From Polynucleobacter wuianus (GTDB taxonomy: Bacteria > Pseudomonadota > Gammaproteobacteria > Burkholderiales > Burkholderiaceae): a DNA stretch of 64,000 bases. This document shows, in pieces, positions 35,695 through 44,309 of the stretch (position 1 is its first letter; each line of letters begins with the position of its first letter). The notes beneath the pieces are model-generated. The model was not told the DNA's origin, did not search any database, and saw only the letters and a list, made by a program, of their open reading frames with translations. Position numbers and translations under genes: made by a program. The stretch spans positions 1,736,001 to 1,800,000 of the forward strand of contig NZ_CP015922.1 in the NCBI RefSeq assembly GCF_001659725.1, read 5' to 3'.

Positions 35695-36840
35695 TTAAGC
35701 AGGTATCAAATCAACTTGATCGGAATGACCTTGCTGACGTTTTAAGTAATTAATTTTTTCAACATCTAACTGAATACCAAGACCGGGGCCCTTTGGGACT
35801 TGGAGAGAAAAATTCTTATAGATCAATGGCTCGGTCAGAATTTCTTCAGTAAGCAATAAAGGTCCGAATAATTCAGTTCCGAACGCTAGGTCACTAAATG
35901 TAGAAAACACATGGGCAGAGGCTGCAGTACCAACTGCGCCTTCAAGCATGGTGCCGCCATACAAACTGATACCGCTGAGTTCAGCAATGGTTGCTACCTG
36001 AATTGCTGGGAAAAGACCGCCAGACTGATTAATCTTCACCGCAAATACATCGGCCGCAAATTTGTTTGCCAACTCCAATGCATCATTTGGACCATGTAAA
36101 GCCTCATCAGCCATGATGGCAACGTCAAATTGATTGGTAAGGCGTGCCATGCTTGCCTTATAAGAGGCTTTTACAGGCTGCTCAATTAAATCAATACCAC
36201 CTGCTTGAAGCGCTGCAATCCCTTTAACAGCATTGAGCTCGCTCCAGGCTTGGTTCACATCAACGCGTACGCTAATGTCAGAACCCAACGCACGCTTAAT
36301 AGCAAGTACATGCTCAACATCTGCCTCAACAGAACGTAAGCCAATCTTTAATTTGAAAATATTGTGTCTACGCAGTGAGATCATCTTCTCTGCTTCGGCG
36401 ATATCTTTTTTGGTATCACCACTTGCCAAAGTCCATGCAACCGGTAACTCGTCACGAACGCGGCCACCGAGTAATTCACTCACAGGTACGCCTAAACGTT
36501 TACCTTGAGCATCTAATAAGGCGGTCTCAATTGCACACTTAGCAAATCGATTGCCTTGAATCGTGGTGCGCAACTTATTCATTGCCTTGGCAACCTGTTC
36601 GGCTTTCATGCCAACAATCAGGGGTGCCATATAGGTATCGATATTGGTCTTAATACTTTCTGGACTCTCTTCACCATAGTTCAGACCGCCAATCGTGGTG
36701 GCCTCGCCCCATCCCTCGATACCGTCGTCGCAAAGAATGCGTACCAAAACTAGGGCCTGGGCATTCATCGTGGCTACAGATAACTTGTGTGGGCGGATAG
36801 TCGGCACATCAACTATTAGGGTTTCTACTGATTTGATCAT
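35695..36840 (-). CDS. catB: Muconate cycloisomerase
   Basis: 381 residues of the enolase superfamily. The catalytic lysine motif KLKIG, metal ligand DVNQAW, EQP and a MADEALHG strand are visible, as well as the C-terminal GTMLEGAVGT. It cyclises cis,cis-muconate. It is the first gene of the ben-cat operon, next to the divergent regulator. Confidence 0.95.
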   Translation of the reverse strand: MIKSVETLIVDVPTIRPHKLSVATMNAQALVLVRILCDDGIEGWGEATTIGGLNYGEESPESIKTNIDTYMAPLIVGMKAEQVAKAMNKLRTTIQGNRFAKCAIETALLDAQGKRLGVPVSELLGGRVRDELPVAWTLASGDTKKDIAEAEKMISLRRHNIFKLKIGLRSVEADVEHVLAIKRALGSDISVRVDVNQAWSELNAVKGIAALQAGGIDLIEQPVKASYKASMARLTNQFDVAIMADEALHGPNDALELANKFAADVFAVKINQSGGLFPAIQVATIAELSGISLYGGTMLEGAVGTAASAHVFSTFSDLAFGTELFGPLLLTEEILTEPLIYKNFSLQVPKGPGLGIQLDVEKINYLKRQQGHSDQVDLIPA

Positions 36841-36910
36841 ATCTATTTCGTATAGTTTTTCGATAAATGAACTCTAAACAGGTCTTTTTGACGAGTCCAA
36901 GACTGATTTG

Positions 36911-36936
36911 GTATCCTTTTGATACTTAAAAGGTAT
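36911..36936. promoter_or_regulatory. CatR/BenM-type operator
   Basis: ATAC (36922-36925), 7 bp, GTAT (36933-36936) is the ATAC-N7-GTAT consensus known for BenM/CatM sites. It overlaps a second dyad, GTATC-N5-GATAC (36911-36925). The site ends 4 bp before the catR start, so it should allow autorepression as well as activation of catB. A weak TTGGAC-N17-TTAGAG on the minus strand could be the catB promoter. Confidence 0.8.
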
Positions 36937-36940
36937 ACAT

Positions 36941-37855
36941 ATGGAATTAAGGCACCTACGCTACTTTGTTGCTGTTGCAGAAGAAAAGAACTTCACTAGA
37001 GCTTCTGAAAAACTGTTTATTGCGCAACCCCCACTGAGTAGGCAGATCCAACAACTCGAAGAAGAGTTGGGTGTAACTCTGTTTGTTAGGAACTCGCGGC
37101 CCCTCAAGTTGACAGACGCGGGCAACTTTTTCTATGAGCATGCAAAGCAAGTTTTGGCTCGAACTGGTGAGCTCAAGGCTATGACTCAACGGGTTGGCAA
37201 TATCAACCGAATACTGAATGTCGGCTTTGTTGCATCAACGCTCTATGGAAAACTTCCAAAAATTATTCGCAAATATCGGGCCAAATTTAACTCTATTAAA
37301 TTGCGTATGTATGAGATGACAACAATGGAGCAATTGAAAGCATTGAAAGATGGAAAAATTGATATTGGATTTGGTCGTGTACGACACGAAGACGCCAATA
37401 TTCGGAGAATTGTTTTGCGCGAAGAAAAACTAATTGCAGCCGTACCTTACGAGCATCCACTATCTAAATCAACTAAGCCAATTAACCTAAAAGACCTTGC
37501 GGATGAGAACTTGATTGTGTTTCCAAAGAATCCACGTCCAAGCTATGCAGATCAAGTATTAAATGGCTTTAAAGAGAGGGATGTTCATCCCAAAAAGATT
37601 ATTGAAGTTCGAGAATTACAAATAGCTATTGGCCTTGTTGCTGCAGGCGAAGGTGTATCCATTGTTCCATTTAGCTTGCAGGGCATGAAACGTGATGACG
37701 TTGTATATCTAGAATTAAATGAAAAGCATGCCTACTCCCCCATCATCATGAGCACTAGATCAATGGATAAGTCTGAAGAAATTAAGGCAATGCTTGATTT
37801 AATTTATTGCATCTATGACGAAGAGGGTATTTCTTATACGCGAGAAGAGTTATAA
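36941..37855 (+). CDS. catR: LysR-type regulator of benzoate/catechol genes
   Basis: 304 residues. The HTH reads MELRHLRYFVAVAEEKNFTRASEKLFIAQPPLSRQIQQLEEELGVTLF, very close to CatR/CatM/BenM and other PcaQ-like relatives. It is divergent from catB, and its start codon abuts the ATAC-N7-GTAT operator. The effector is probably cis,cis-muconate and possibly benzoate. The symbol is given by context; BenM-type is equally possible. Confidence 0.85.
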   Translation: MELRHLRYFVAVAEEKNFTRASEKLFIAQPPLSRQIQQLEEELGVTLFVRNSRPLKLTDAGNFFYEHAKQVLARTGELKAMTQRVGNINRILNVGFVASTLYGKLPKIIRKYRAKFNSIKLRMYEMTTMEQLKALKDGKIDIGFGRVRHEDANIRRIVLREEKLIAAVPYEHPLSKSTKPINLKDLADENLIVFPKNPRPSYADQVLNGFKERDVHPKKIIEVRELQIAIGLVAAGEGVSIVPFSLQGMKRDDVVYLELNEKHAYSPIIMSTRSMDKSEEIKAMLDLIYCIYDEEGISYTREEL

Positions 37856-37924
37856 ATTTGCCGCACACTACAACCCCAATATATTTTTGTAGGTAGATTA
37901 TTTAAAGTATCGCCATTGAAAAAT

Positions 37925-37951
37925 GTGTAGTATTTGACTACACACTTTTTT
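37925..37951 (+). terminator. Intrinsic terminator after catR
   Basis: GTGTAGT (37925-37931), loop ATTTG, ACTACAC (37937-37943), followed by a T-run. Confidence 0.75.
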
Positions 37952-37960
37952 AGCATGCTC

Positions 37961-37981
37961 AGCGTTACTTAAAGTAACGCT
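37961..37981. repeat. Palindromic intergenic repeat, copy 2
   Basis: Perfect arms AGCGTTACTT / AAGTAACGCT with one A between. Confidence 0.8.
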
Positions 37982-38322
37982 CAAATGACCAAATCTCACC
38001 TTTAGTCTCAAAAGTTGGCTTTTTGTGACGTTTAGGTCCTGTTTAGGTTCTCTGGTTATGAGAGCAGACATCCAAAGAAAACCACTAGGATTTCAAGAGC
38101 TTACGTCTCCTAAATATCGGTGTGTAGCGTTTTGTGTAGTGGAATTAATCTAATTAGAAGAACTGCTGACCGACTCTTTGGTTTTCATAACCACAAGAAT
38201 TTTGGAACAACTGTGTAGCACTTCGTTGCTCCAAAGTATCAATTGGAGGGTAAGCGTTTTTCAGAGAAATGTCTGTGTGAATTGGCCATCAAAGTCTAGT
38301 TGAGACACTAAAGCCAATATAT

Positions 38323-39561
38323 CTATTCATAACGCAATGCTTGAATTGGCTGCATCATCGCCGCTTTTTTAGCCGGATAGAATCCAAAGAAAATACCAAT
38401 TGCCGCCGAGAATCCTACCGCCAAAATGATAGAGATCAGGGATAGCTGTATAGCCCATCCTGCCAATATCGCAATCAATTCAGACGCCAAAAAACCAAGC
38501 ACTATGCCAATCAATCCGCCAAGAGTCGCTAAGGTCATGGCCTCTACTAAAAATTGCTCCAAAATATCCCTGCCCTTTGCGCCAATGGCCATTCGCAACC
38601 CAATTTCTCTGGTGCGCTCTGTTACAGATACCAGCATGATATTCATGATTCCGATCCCGCCTACCAAAAGACTGACAGAAGCTACTGCGGCTAACAATGC
38701 TGACATCACTTTGCTAGCCGCCTCTTGAGCTTCTAATATTTCCGTAAGATTTCTAATCGTAAAATCGTCTTCAGCGCCTATTTGAGTTCGATGTCGTTGC
38801 CTCAACAGTTCAGCAATCTTTTGCTCCGTCGCCTTCATGTCATTGCCATCCTGAACCTTCACGGCAATGCTTCCAATTCTCGCAATTCTTCCCATTGCCT
38901 CACCAAAAATTCTGCGCCTACCAGTTGATAAAGGAACAAAGACGCCATCATCTTGGTCTTGACCTTGCATGCTTTGGCCCTTTTTTTCCGTAATCCCAAT
39001 AACAGTAAATGGGACACCTTTAATTCTGACTTGCTGATCAATTGGATCTTCACTACCAAATAACTGATTAGCAACAGTTTGGCCAAGAATCACAACCTTC
39101 CCTGCTCCTGCAATTTCGGCATATTCAAACATTCGACCGCTAGAGAGTGGCCACTCTCTAGCCTCAAAGAAATCAGGATTGACCCCATAAATAGTTGTTC
39201 CCCAGTTATTGCTACTAGAAATGATTTGACCGCCACCCCTGCTAATAGGGGCAGCATAGGCAACCTCAGGAATTTCTCTCAAAATTGCATTTGCATCATC
39301 TTCAGTTAGAGTTTGTGCATTCCCAGTTCCAAGACGTACCCCAGATTGCAATAATGATCCTGGAATAATGATCATTAAGTTAGATCCGAGACTAGAGATT
39401 TGAGCCTTCACACGAGCCTGCGCACCACCACCAACAGCAATCATCGTAATGACTGCAGCTACACCAATAATGATCCCCAGCATAGTTAGAGACGAACGTA
39501 GCTTATTGACTTTCAGAGCTTGAAAGGCTATAGCTAAGTTTGTTGCAATTTCAATCTTCAT
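38323..39561 (-). CDS. MacB-like ABC transporter permease (FtsX type)
   Basis: 412 residues: an N-terminal membrane helix (LRSSLTMLGIIIGVAAVITMIAVG), a large periplasmic MacB_PCD domain, and three C-terminal helices with the FtsX motif VSVTERTREIGLRMAIGAKGRDILEQFLVEA. It ends in PIQALRYE, as MacB permeases do. In E. coli MacB is fused to the ATPase; here permease and ATPase are separate genes. It probably works with the adjacent MacA-like adaptor and an outer-membrane protein encoded elsewhere. Confidence 0.9.
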   Translation of the reverse strand: MKIEIATNLAIAFQALKVNKLRSSLTMLGIIIGVAAVITMIAVGGGAQARVKAQISSLGSNLMIIIPGSLLQSGVRLGTGNAQTLTEDDANAILREIPEVAYAAPISRGGGQIISSSNNWGTTIYGVNPDFFEAREWPLSSGRMFEYAEIAGAGKVVILGQTVANQLFGSEDPIDQQVRIKGVPFTVIGITEKKGQSMQGQDQDDGVFVPLSTGRRRIFGEAMGRIARIGSIAVKVQDGNDMKATEQKIAELLRQRHRTQIGAEDDFTIRNLTEILEAQEAASKVMSALLAAVASVSLLVGGIGIMNIMLVSVTERTREIGLRMAIGAKGRDILEQFLVEAMTLATLGGLIGIVLGFLASELIAILAGWAIQLSLISIILAVGFSAAIGIFFGFYPAKKAAMMQPIQALRYE

Positions 39562-39562
39562 A

Positions 39563-40264
39563 TTAGGCGTGATTTATTTTGATACTAATAACCTTGCCAT
39601 CTTTAAAGGTAACAGTTCGTTTTGCATAAGCTGCCACATCCGGTTCATGGGTAACTACGATCACCGTCATTCCCTGATTATTCAACTCTGTAAATAAGCC
39701 CATCACTTCTGCAGTAGTTTTGGAATCTAAGGCGCCAGTTGGCTCATCAGCCAAAATTAAATCGGGATCATTTACTAATGCACGCGCAATTGCTACTCTT
39801 TGTTGCTGCCCGCCTGAAAGTTGATTTGGCATATTATCAAGCCGATCTCCAAGACCAACTTGCTCTAAACGCTTTTTTGCATGATCTAACCGCTCCTCTT
39901 TACTAAGCCCAGCCAAAGGGCCTGAGCGAGCATATAGAAGTGGGAGTGCAGTATTTTCAATAGCGGAGGTACGATTTAATAAATTGAATTGTTGAAATAC
40001 AAACCCGATCCGCCGATTCCTAATATCCGCTAGGGAATCTGGATCAAGAGATGCCACATCTTCGCCCGCTAGAAAATACCTGCCACTACTAGGCTGATCC
40101 AAACAACCAATCATGTTCATGAAGGTAGATTTTCCTGAGCCAGATGCACCGACAATAGCGACAAAATCACCAGAATCGATATCAATAGAAACGGAATCTA
40201 ACGCATGGACAATTTGATCTCCTACGCCATATATTTTTGAAAGATTTTCAGTATGTATGAGCAC
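39563..40264 (-). CDS. MacB-like ABC transporter ATP-binding protein
   Basis: 233 residues with Walker A GASGSGKST, signature LSGGQQQRVAIARAL, Walker B LILADEPTGALD, and the H-loop VTHEPDVAAYA. The LolD/MacB-type start LSKIYGVGDQIVHALDSV fits. One base pair separates its stop from the permease start. Confidence 0.92.
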   Translation of the reverse strand: MLIHTENLSKIYGVGDQIVHALDSVSIDIDSGDFVAIVGASGSGKSTFMNMIGCLDQPSSGRYFLAGEDVASLDPDSLADIRNRRIGFVFQQFNLLNRTSAIENTALPLLYARSGPLAGLSKEERLDHAKKRLEQVGLGDRLDNMPNQLSGGQQQRVAIARALVNDPDLILADEPTGALDSKTTAEVMGLFTELNNQGMTVIVVTHEPDVAAYAKRTVTFKDGKVISIKINHA

Positions 40265-40272
40265 GAAATTAT

Positions 40273-41571
40273 CTAAAACATTCTGGGTCCATTTTGACGC
40301 TTAGGAGGCCCTTCTTTAGAGCCTGAAGATTGAATACCAGTAATAACTAAATCACCTACTTTAAGAGGAAATTTAGAGTCTGCATCTGGTAAAAGTTCTG
40401 TAAAGCTACCATCGGTCATTCCAGTTCGAATTTTTAGCTCTATTGGCTTATCCTTCAGACCACCTGTATCCAGTAGCCACACCTTCCTTATCCCGGTAGA
40501 CCCCCAACCCCCAGCACCCCCTCTTGAAGTGCGCAGACTGACGCTAGTATTTCCAGACAGAGAAGGCTTAGCAACTGGAGAATCATCAGCACTTGGCATT
40601 CTAAAGCGTAATGCAACGTTTGGAACCTTGAGCACCTTTTCTCGTTTATCGTAAATGATGCGTACATTAGCAGTCATACCAGGCAATAACTTTAAGTCTG
40701 GATTGTCCGCAGAAATTAATACCGTATAAGTAACAACGTTTTGAATAGTGATAGGTGCTTTTCGAATTTGTAAGACCTTGGACTGAAAAACTCTGCCTGG
40801 AAAAGAATCCACCGTAAAACTAGCATCCATTCCCTCCGATAAGCGACCAACATCGGATTCATCAATGGATGCCTCAACCTGCATTTCAGCCAAATTCTGT
40901 GCAATGATGAATAATTCAGGTGCCTGCAAGCTTGCCGCTACCGTTTGACCCACCTCTACGCTACGCTTAACCACCACCCCATCAACTGGCGCATGAATCA
41001 CTGTATCGTCTAAAGATTTTTTAGCTAAATTCAAAGCACCTAACGCAGCCTTATATGCACCTTCAGTCTGCACAACCGCTGATTTAGAAATAAATCCTTT
41101 GCCTACTAGCTTGAGGTTGTATTCATGATTGCGCTTTGCCAATTCATAGTTAGCGAGAGCTTGATCGTAGCGCGCTTGATATTCTCTAGGATCTATCCTA
41201 GCAATAACCTGCCCTTTTTTCACTTGGGAATTAAAGTCCACATCTAATTCTTTAATCATCCCCGTTACCTGGGTGCCAACGGTAACTGACTTCACTGGAT
41301 TTAATGTACCACTGGCGCTGATGGTAGCAACAATAGGGCCCTCTTCGATTGCAGCGGTCCGAAAATCAGGCGAATTCAAACCAAACATGGCTTGGGCAGT
41401 CTTTAGAACTGCATACAGAACCAGAGGGATAATAACGAGTACGGTTACCCTTCGCAGCCAAGCCGTTTGAATGTAATTAATAAATGGAATGCGAGCAATC
41501 AAAAAATCTGACCAATTTTTGATGATCCTTAAGAGATTAGCAACTTTCACCTTGGGAACGTTCATCTTCAT
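40273..41571 (-). CDS. MacA-like periplasmic adaptor (HlyD family)
   Basis: 432 residues with an N-terminal membrane anchor (VTVLVIIPLVLYAVLKTAQAMFG), biotinyl-lipoyl halves (GTLNPVKSVTVGTQVTGMIKELDVDFNSQVKKGQVIARIDP and DTVIHAPVDGVVVKRSVEVGQTVAAS), a short helical hairpin between and a beta-barrel domain. First gene of the three-gene efflux operon. The export substrate is unknown. Confidence 0.9.
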   Translation of the reverse strand: MKMNVPKVKVANLLRIIKNWSDFLIARIPFINYIQTAWLRRVTVLVIIPLVLYAVLKTAQAMFGLNSPDFRTAAIEEGPIVATISASGTLNPVKSVTVGTQVTGMIKELDVDFNSQVKKGQVIARIDPREYQARYDQALANYELAKRNHEYNLKLVGKGFISKSAVVQTEGAYKAALGALNLAKKSLDDTVIHAPVDGVVVKRSVEVGQTVAASLQAPELFIIAQNLAEMQVEASIDESDVGRLSEGMDASFTVDSFPGRVFQSKVLQIRKAPITIQNVVTYTVLISADNPDLKLLPGMTANVRIIYDKREKVLKVPNVALRFRMPSADDSPVAKPSLSGNTSVSLRTSRGGAGGWGSTGIRKVWLLDTGGLKDKPIELKIRTGMTDGSFTELLPDADSKFPLKVGDLVITGIQSSGSKEGPPKRQNGPRMF

Positions 41572-41659
41572 TTCTGCTTTGCGTTAACGATAGAATGCGT
41601 TCAGTGTAATCGGAATATTCTATGGTCAATAGAAGATCAATTCAGCAGCTTTTTTTAAA

Positions 41660-41968
41660 TTAAATAGTAGATAAGCTAAGTTCAGATAAGGCGTCAATCC
41701 TACGCAATTCATCGTCCTGCGAGTTCACTAATAGCTTTTGAGTAAGCAATGCGGATGTGATCACTAGCGCAATCAATAAAAAGGTAACTCTCTTAGGATG
41801 AAGCTTTAAAAGCACCAAGACTTCAGAGAATCGGTTGGATGGCTTTTCTACTTTAGTAACCGTTCGTTGCCAATCTTGATAAATACGTTGCTCGAAATCA
41901 GAAGATGAGCTTTGAACTTCAATTTGATCCAGCGCTTTCTTTAAATACTTTTTATCGTTCGATCGCAT
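41660..41968 (-). CDS. Putative anti-sigma factor (small membrane protein)
   Basis: 102 residues, one membrane helix (VTFLLIALVITSALLTQKLLV) after a ~70-residue cytoplasmic part with a helical start (SNDKKYLKKALDQIE). Its start overlaps the ECF sigma gene by 17 bp, the usual place for an anti-sigma factor. Recognition is from context; sequence similarity to a named family is not clear. Confidence 0.6.
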   Translation of the reverse strand: MRSNDKKYLKKALDQIEVQSSSSDFEQRIYQDWQRTVTKVEKPSNRFSEVLVLLKLHPKRVTFLLIALVITSALLTQKLLVNSQDDELRRIDALSELSLSTI

Positions 41969-42527
41969 GAGATTCACCCTTTTCTAATTCTGCCCTTAAT
42001 TTTAACTTAGCTCGATATAGCAACTGATCAACGCTGTTTTTACTCGTCCCTAGGACATCACCAATTTGTTCTGCGGTTAGATCCTGATAAGCCCACAGCA
42101 ACATCGCCATTCTTTGTTTAGCACTTAAGGAATTCATAGCCCTTTTTATACTCTCCGGTTCAATACCCCCTGCATGATTCCAATCAATCTCCTGCATTGG
42201 GTAATGCTCAACCTCATCAAACTCCTCGAAGAATCCCTTATTAATACTTTTAATCCTATCCAAACAAAGATTGCTGACGATCGCGTAAAAGTAAGTAAAA
42301 AGTCCTGATTTTCCCGCAAACGAATCGGCACTTTTCCATAAGCGAATAAAGGCCTCTTGTACGACATCTTCCGCATCTTCTTTGTTGCCAAGCATCTTCC
42401 AGGCCAAGGAATATGCGGGGGAACTTAGTAGGCGAATGACCTCTTTTGACGCCTTGGAATCCCCCGCTACAGCACTTTTTAATAAAGTCTGCTCAAAACG
42501 ATGTTGCTTGCTAGGAAATAAAGTCAA
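41952..42527 (-). CDS. ECF-type RNA polymerase sigma factor
   Basis: 191 residues. Region 2 (AYSLAWKMLGNKEDAEDVVQEAFIRLWKSADSFAG) and region 4 (LSAKQRMAMLLWAYQDLTAEQIGDVLGTSKNSVDQLLYRAKLKLR) are clear. It lies between a DUF3106 gene and a small membrane protein, so it is likely an envelope-stress regulator. No typical GGAAC/-10 ECF promoter was found upstream. Confidence 0.92.
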   Translation of the reverse strand: MTLFPSKQHRFEQTLLKSAVAGDSKASKEVIRLLSSPAYSLAWKMLGNKEDAEDVVQEAFIRLWKSADSFAGKSGLFTYFYAIVSNLCLDRIKSINKGFFEEFDEVEHYPMQEIDWNHAGGIEPESIKRAMNSLSAKQRMAMLLWAYQDLTAEQIGDVLGTSKNSVDQLLYRAKLKLRAELEKGESHAIER

Positions 42528-42535
42528 ACTGATCC

Positions 42536-42976
42536 TTAATTGCTCATTGGCTTATTCCAATGTTCTTTTTCATTGGGATGCGCCTTCATCCACTCTTCGC
42601 GTTCTTTTTTCATCTCAAGACGCTCTTCAGGAGTCATTGCTGCAATCATGGCTTTGCGGTTATCGCGCAGCTCTTTCTTTTGCTCAGGGCTTAGTGCCTG
42701 CCACTGAGCGTGCATTTTGTCGCGCAATGCCTTGCGCTCTTCGGGGCTGAGCGCCTTAAATTTGGCATGAAGTTTTTGGCGATACTCACGGCGCTCTTCT
42801 GGTGTGGCTTGCTTAAACTGCTCTCGTAGATCCTTAGACATCTGAAGACGCTGCTCATAGCTCATATTAGCCACCACTTGAGGATCCTGTGGCTCAGGCA
42901 AAGCTGCGCTTGCAATACCAATCGCTCCCACCATCAAAATACTTGCCATCATTAAACCTTGCATTGCTCTTTTCAT
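42536..42976 (-). CDS. DUF3106 secreted repeat protein
   Basis: 146 residues. A signal peptide (ending ASAA) is followed by five tandem 19-residue repeats (residues 38-132), each of the form (L/A/M)(S/T)PEER..(L/R)R.K.HA.(W/F)KA. This charged helical repeat pattern is the DUF3106 type, related in style to Spy/CpxP LTXXQ chaperones. It is the first gene of the operon with the sigma and putative anti-sigma factors, which suggests a periplasmic stress sensor or chaperone. Confidence 0.85.
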   Translation of the reverse strand: MKRAMQGLMMASILMVGAIGIASAALPEPQDPQVVANMSYEQRLQMSKDLREQFKQATPEERREYRQKLHAKFKALSPEERKALRDKMHAQWQALSPEQKKELRDNRKAMIAAMTPEERLEMKKEREEWMKAHPNEKEHWNKPMSN

Positions 42977-43120
42977 TTATATCTCCTTGTTTGTTACTAC
43001 TTAGACGCGAGCACCTATAGAAAACTTACGACCAAAACCAAATAATTATTTTCTTTTTAGAGTAAGTATTTTCCAAAATTACTGTCTAACAACAGTTAGA
43101 GACATCCATTTGAGAGAAAA

Positions 43121-43786
43121 ATGAATCAAACCATGCCATTGCGCTCAATTATCTTGAGTTTTCTAGTTTTAGTAGCAATTTCGCCCATTAAAGAGTCTTT
43201 TGCTCAATGGGGCGGATCCCAAGGCTCTGGGATACCAGGAATGCCTGGAATGCGAAGGGGCGCCGGGCGCAATGCTTCTAATCCTGACTCTTCCAGCACA
43301 TCAGCAAATACGCATATCTCAATGCCTGCTCCAGGCTCAGATCTGCTTACTTATGAGCAAATCGAAACTGGCTTATCTCGCCTTGAGGAAAGTCTTCAGC
43401 TAACACCCGCACAAAGCAAGGCTTGGGGTAATTTTGCAATCAAGGTGAGACTTTATGCGAGTGATGTTGCCAAAGTAAGGGCTAAATTGAATAACGATAG
43501 TTCCGCCACTATTGATGGACTGAAATTTCTAAGTCAAACTACTGAAGATGCAAAAAATCGATACACCATCTTAAAAGAGGTTGATGAGACTGCCAAACCG
43601 CTTTATAAATCATTGAGTGCTGAGCAAAGGGCATCTTTTGATAGCAAAGTACCTACTTTTATTAATGCAAGCCAAAAAAGACTGGCGCCAAGCCAACCAA
43701 ATTACAACTTGCCAGAACTCGGTGAATCACCGTCGTCCAACCAAAACTCTGGGTCAGGCACTTTGCCAGGCTACATTCACCAGTAA
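43121..43786 (+). CDS. Spy/LTXXQ-like periplasmic protein
   Basis: 221 residues. Signal peptide (ending SFAQW), a Gly/Pro/Met-rich linker, and a helical domain with LTPAQSKAWGNFAIKVR (an LTXXQ motif) and SAEQRASFDSKVPTFI. Periplasmic relatives such as Spy and CpxP act as chaperones or metal-stress sensors. It is divergent from the DUF3106/sigma operon, so both may be under the same stress control. Confidence 0.75.
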   Translation: MNQTMPLRSIILSFLVLVAISPIKESFAQWGGSQGSGIPGMPGMRRGAGRNASNPDSSSTSANTHISMPAPGSDLLTYEQIETGLSRLEESLQLTPAQSKAWGNFAIKVRLYASDVAKVRAKLNNDSSATIDGLKFLSQTTEDAKNRYTILKEVDETAKPLYKSLSAEQRASFDSKVPTFINASQKRLAPSQPNYNLPELGESPSSNQNSGSGTLPGYIHQ

Positions 43787-44089
43787 ATGCGTAACCCCAA
43801 CAATCTAAGTGGTCATATTCTGCCGACTTCAGGCGCAATGCTTGGGGTATGCATGACCGTTATCAGCATTGTGAAGCTAACCCAAACAAACCGAGGTATT
43901 GCCTATTGGGTAGATGACCTCCTAGCCCTAGATGCCCTCATCTTTCTAGCAAGCTCTATCTTTTCATACCTATCCATTCGAAGCAATTCAAAGAAGGTTT
44001 ATTTTGAAGATATTGCGGATAAGTTCTTTATGCTCGCATTGCTCTGCATGGGTGCTGCAGTCTTACTCCTGACATATGAAATTGTGTAG
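43787..44089 (+). CDS. Small membrane protein, unknown
   Basis: 100 residues with three likely membrane helices (GAMLGVCMTVISIVKL, LLALDALIFLASSIFSYLSI, FFMLALLCMGAAVLLLTYEIV). Its ATG is directly adjacent to the stop of the Spy-like gene, so they are co-translated. I do not recognise a family. Confidence 0.7.
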   Translation: MRNPNNLSGHILPTSGAMLGVCMTVISIVKLTQTNRGIAYWVDDLLALDALIFLASSIFSYLSIRSNSKKVYFEDIADKFFMLALLCMGAAVLLLTYEIV

Positions 44090-44309
44090 GCGGTGTGATG
44101 GCTCCATCTGGCCGTAAGCAGTCCTTCAATATTGCACGCAACAATCTACAAGTAGTTCATAGTTCCAATGGCAGACCTATATGTTTATTGGGGTTGCCAT
44201 GGAATCTGCGTCGAAATTGCTTACACACTGAGTGACACAGAAAGAAAAACGACTTAGGAATTTCTCCCTAAGTCGTTGATGTACGACTCGACACATAGTT
44301 AACACTTTA
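44090..44309. other. Intergenic stretch with a hairpin and island-like words
   Basis: No gene can be supported. It holds AAATTGCTTACACAC at about 44214, the reverse complement of GTGTGTAAGCAATTT near 46002, and a strong hairpin at 44248-44277. It may be a fragment of DNA once next to the tRNA-Ile gene before the IS481 insertion. Confidence 0.45.
44248..44277 (-). terminator. Hairpin terminator, probably once downstream of tRNA-Ile
   Basis: AACGACTTAGG (44248-44258) pairs with CCTAAGTCGTT (44267-44277). On the minus strand it is followed by TTTTTCTTT. The nearest upstream minus-strand gene is the tRNA-Ile gene beyond the IS, so the IS probably separated the two. Confidence 0.6.

Larger units (their letters stand above)
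37856..38322. other. 467-bp intergenic region with terminator and repeats
   Basis: No convincing gene. It holds the catR terminator (37925-37951), palindromic repeat copy 2 (37961-37981) and several GTGTAG/CTACAC words. One stretch (TTATGAGAGCAGA at about 38056, then CCAAA and TCGGTGTGTA at 38118) matches the order of the same words at 46089-46156 beside the island, so it may be a decayed recombination site. Confidence 0.5.

Noticed and set aside
42536..42976. Zinc-resistance protein or Spy itself
   Set aside because: The 19-residue charged repeats fit DUF3106 better than the two LTXXQ motifs of Spy/ZraP.
44098..44232. Short ORF of 44 codons after the 100-aa membrane protein
   Set aside because: No ribosome-binding site and no recognisable pattern; better seen as non-coding DNA next to the IS.
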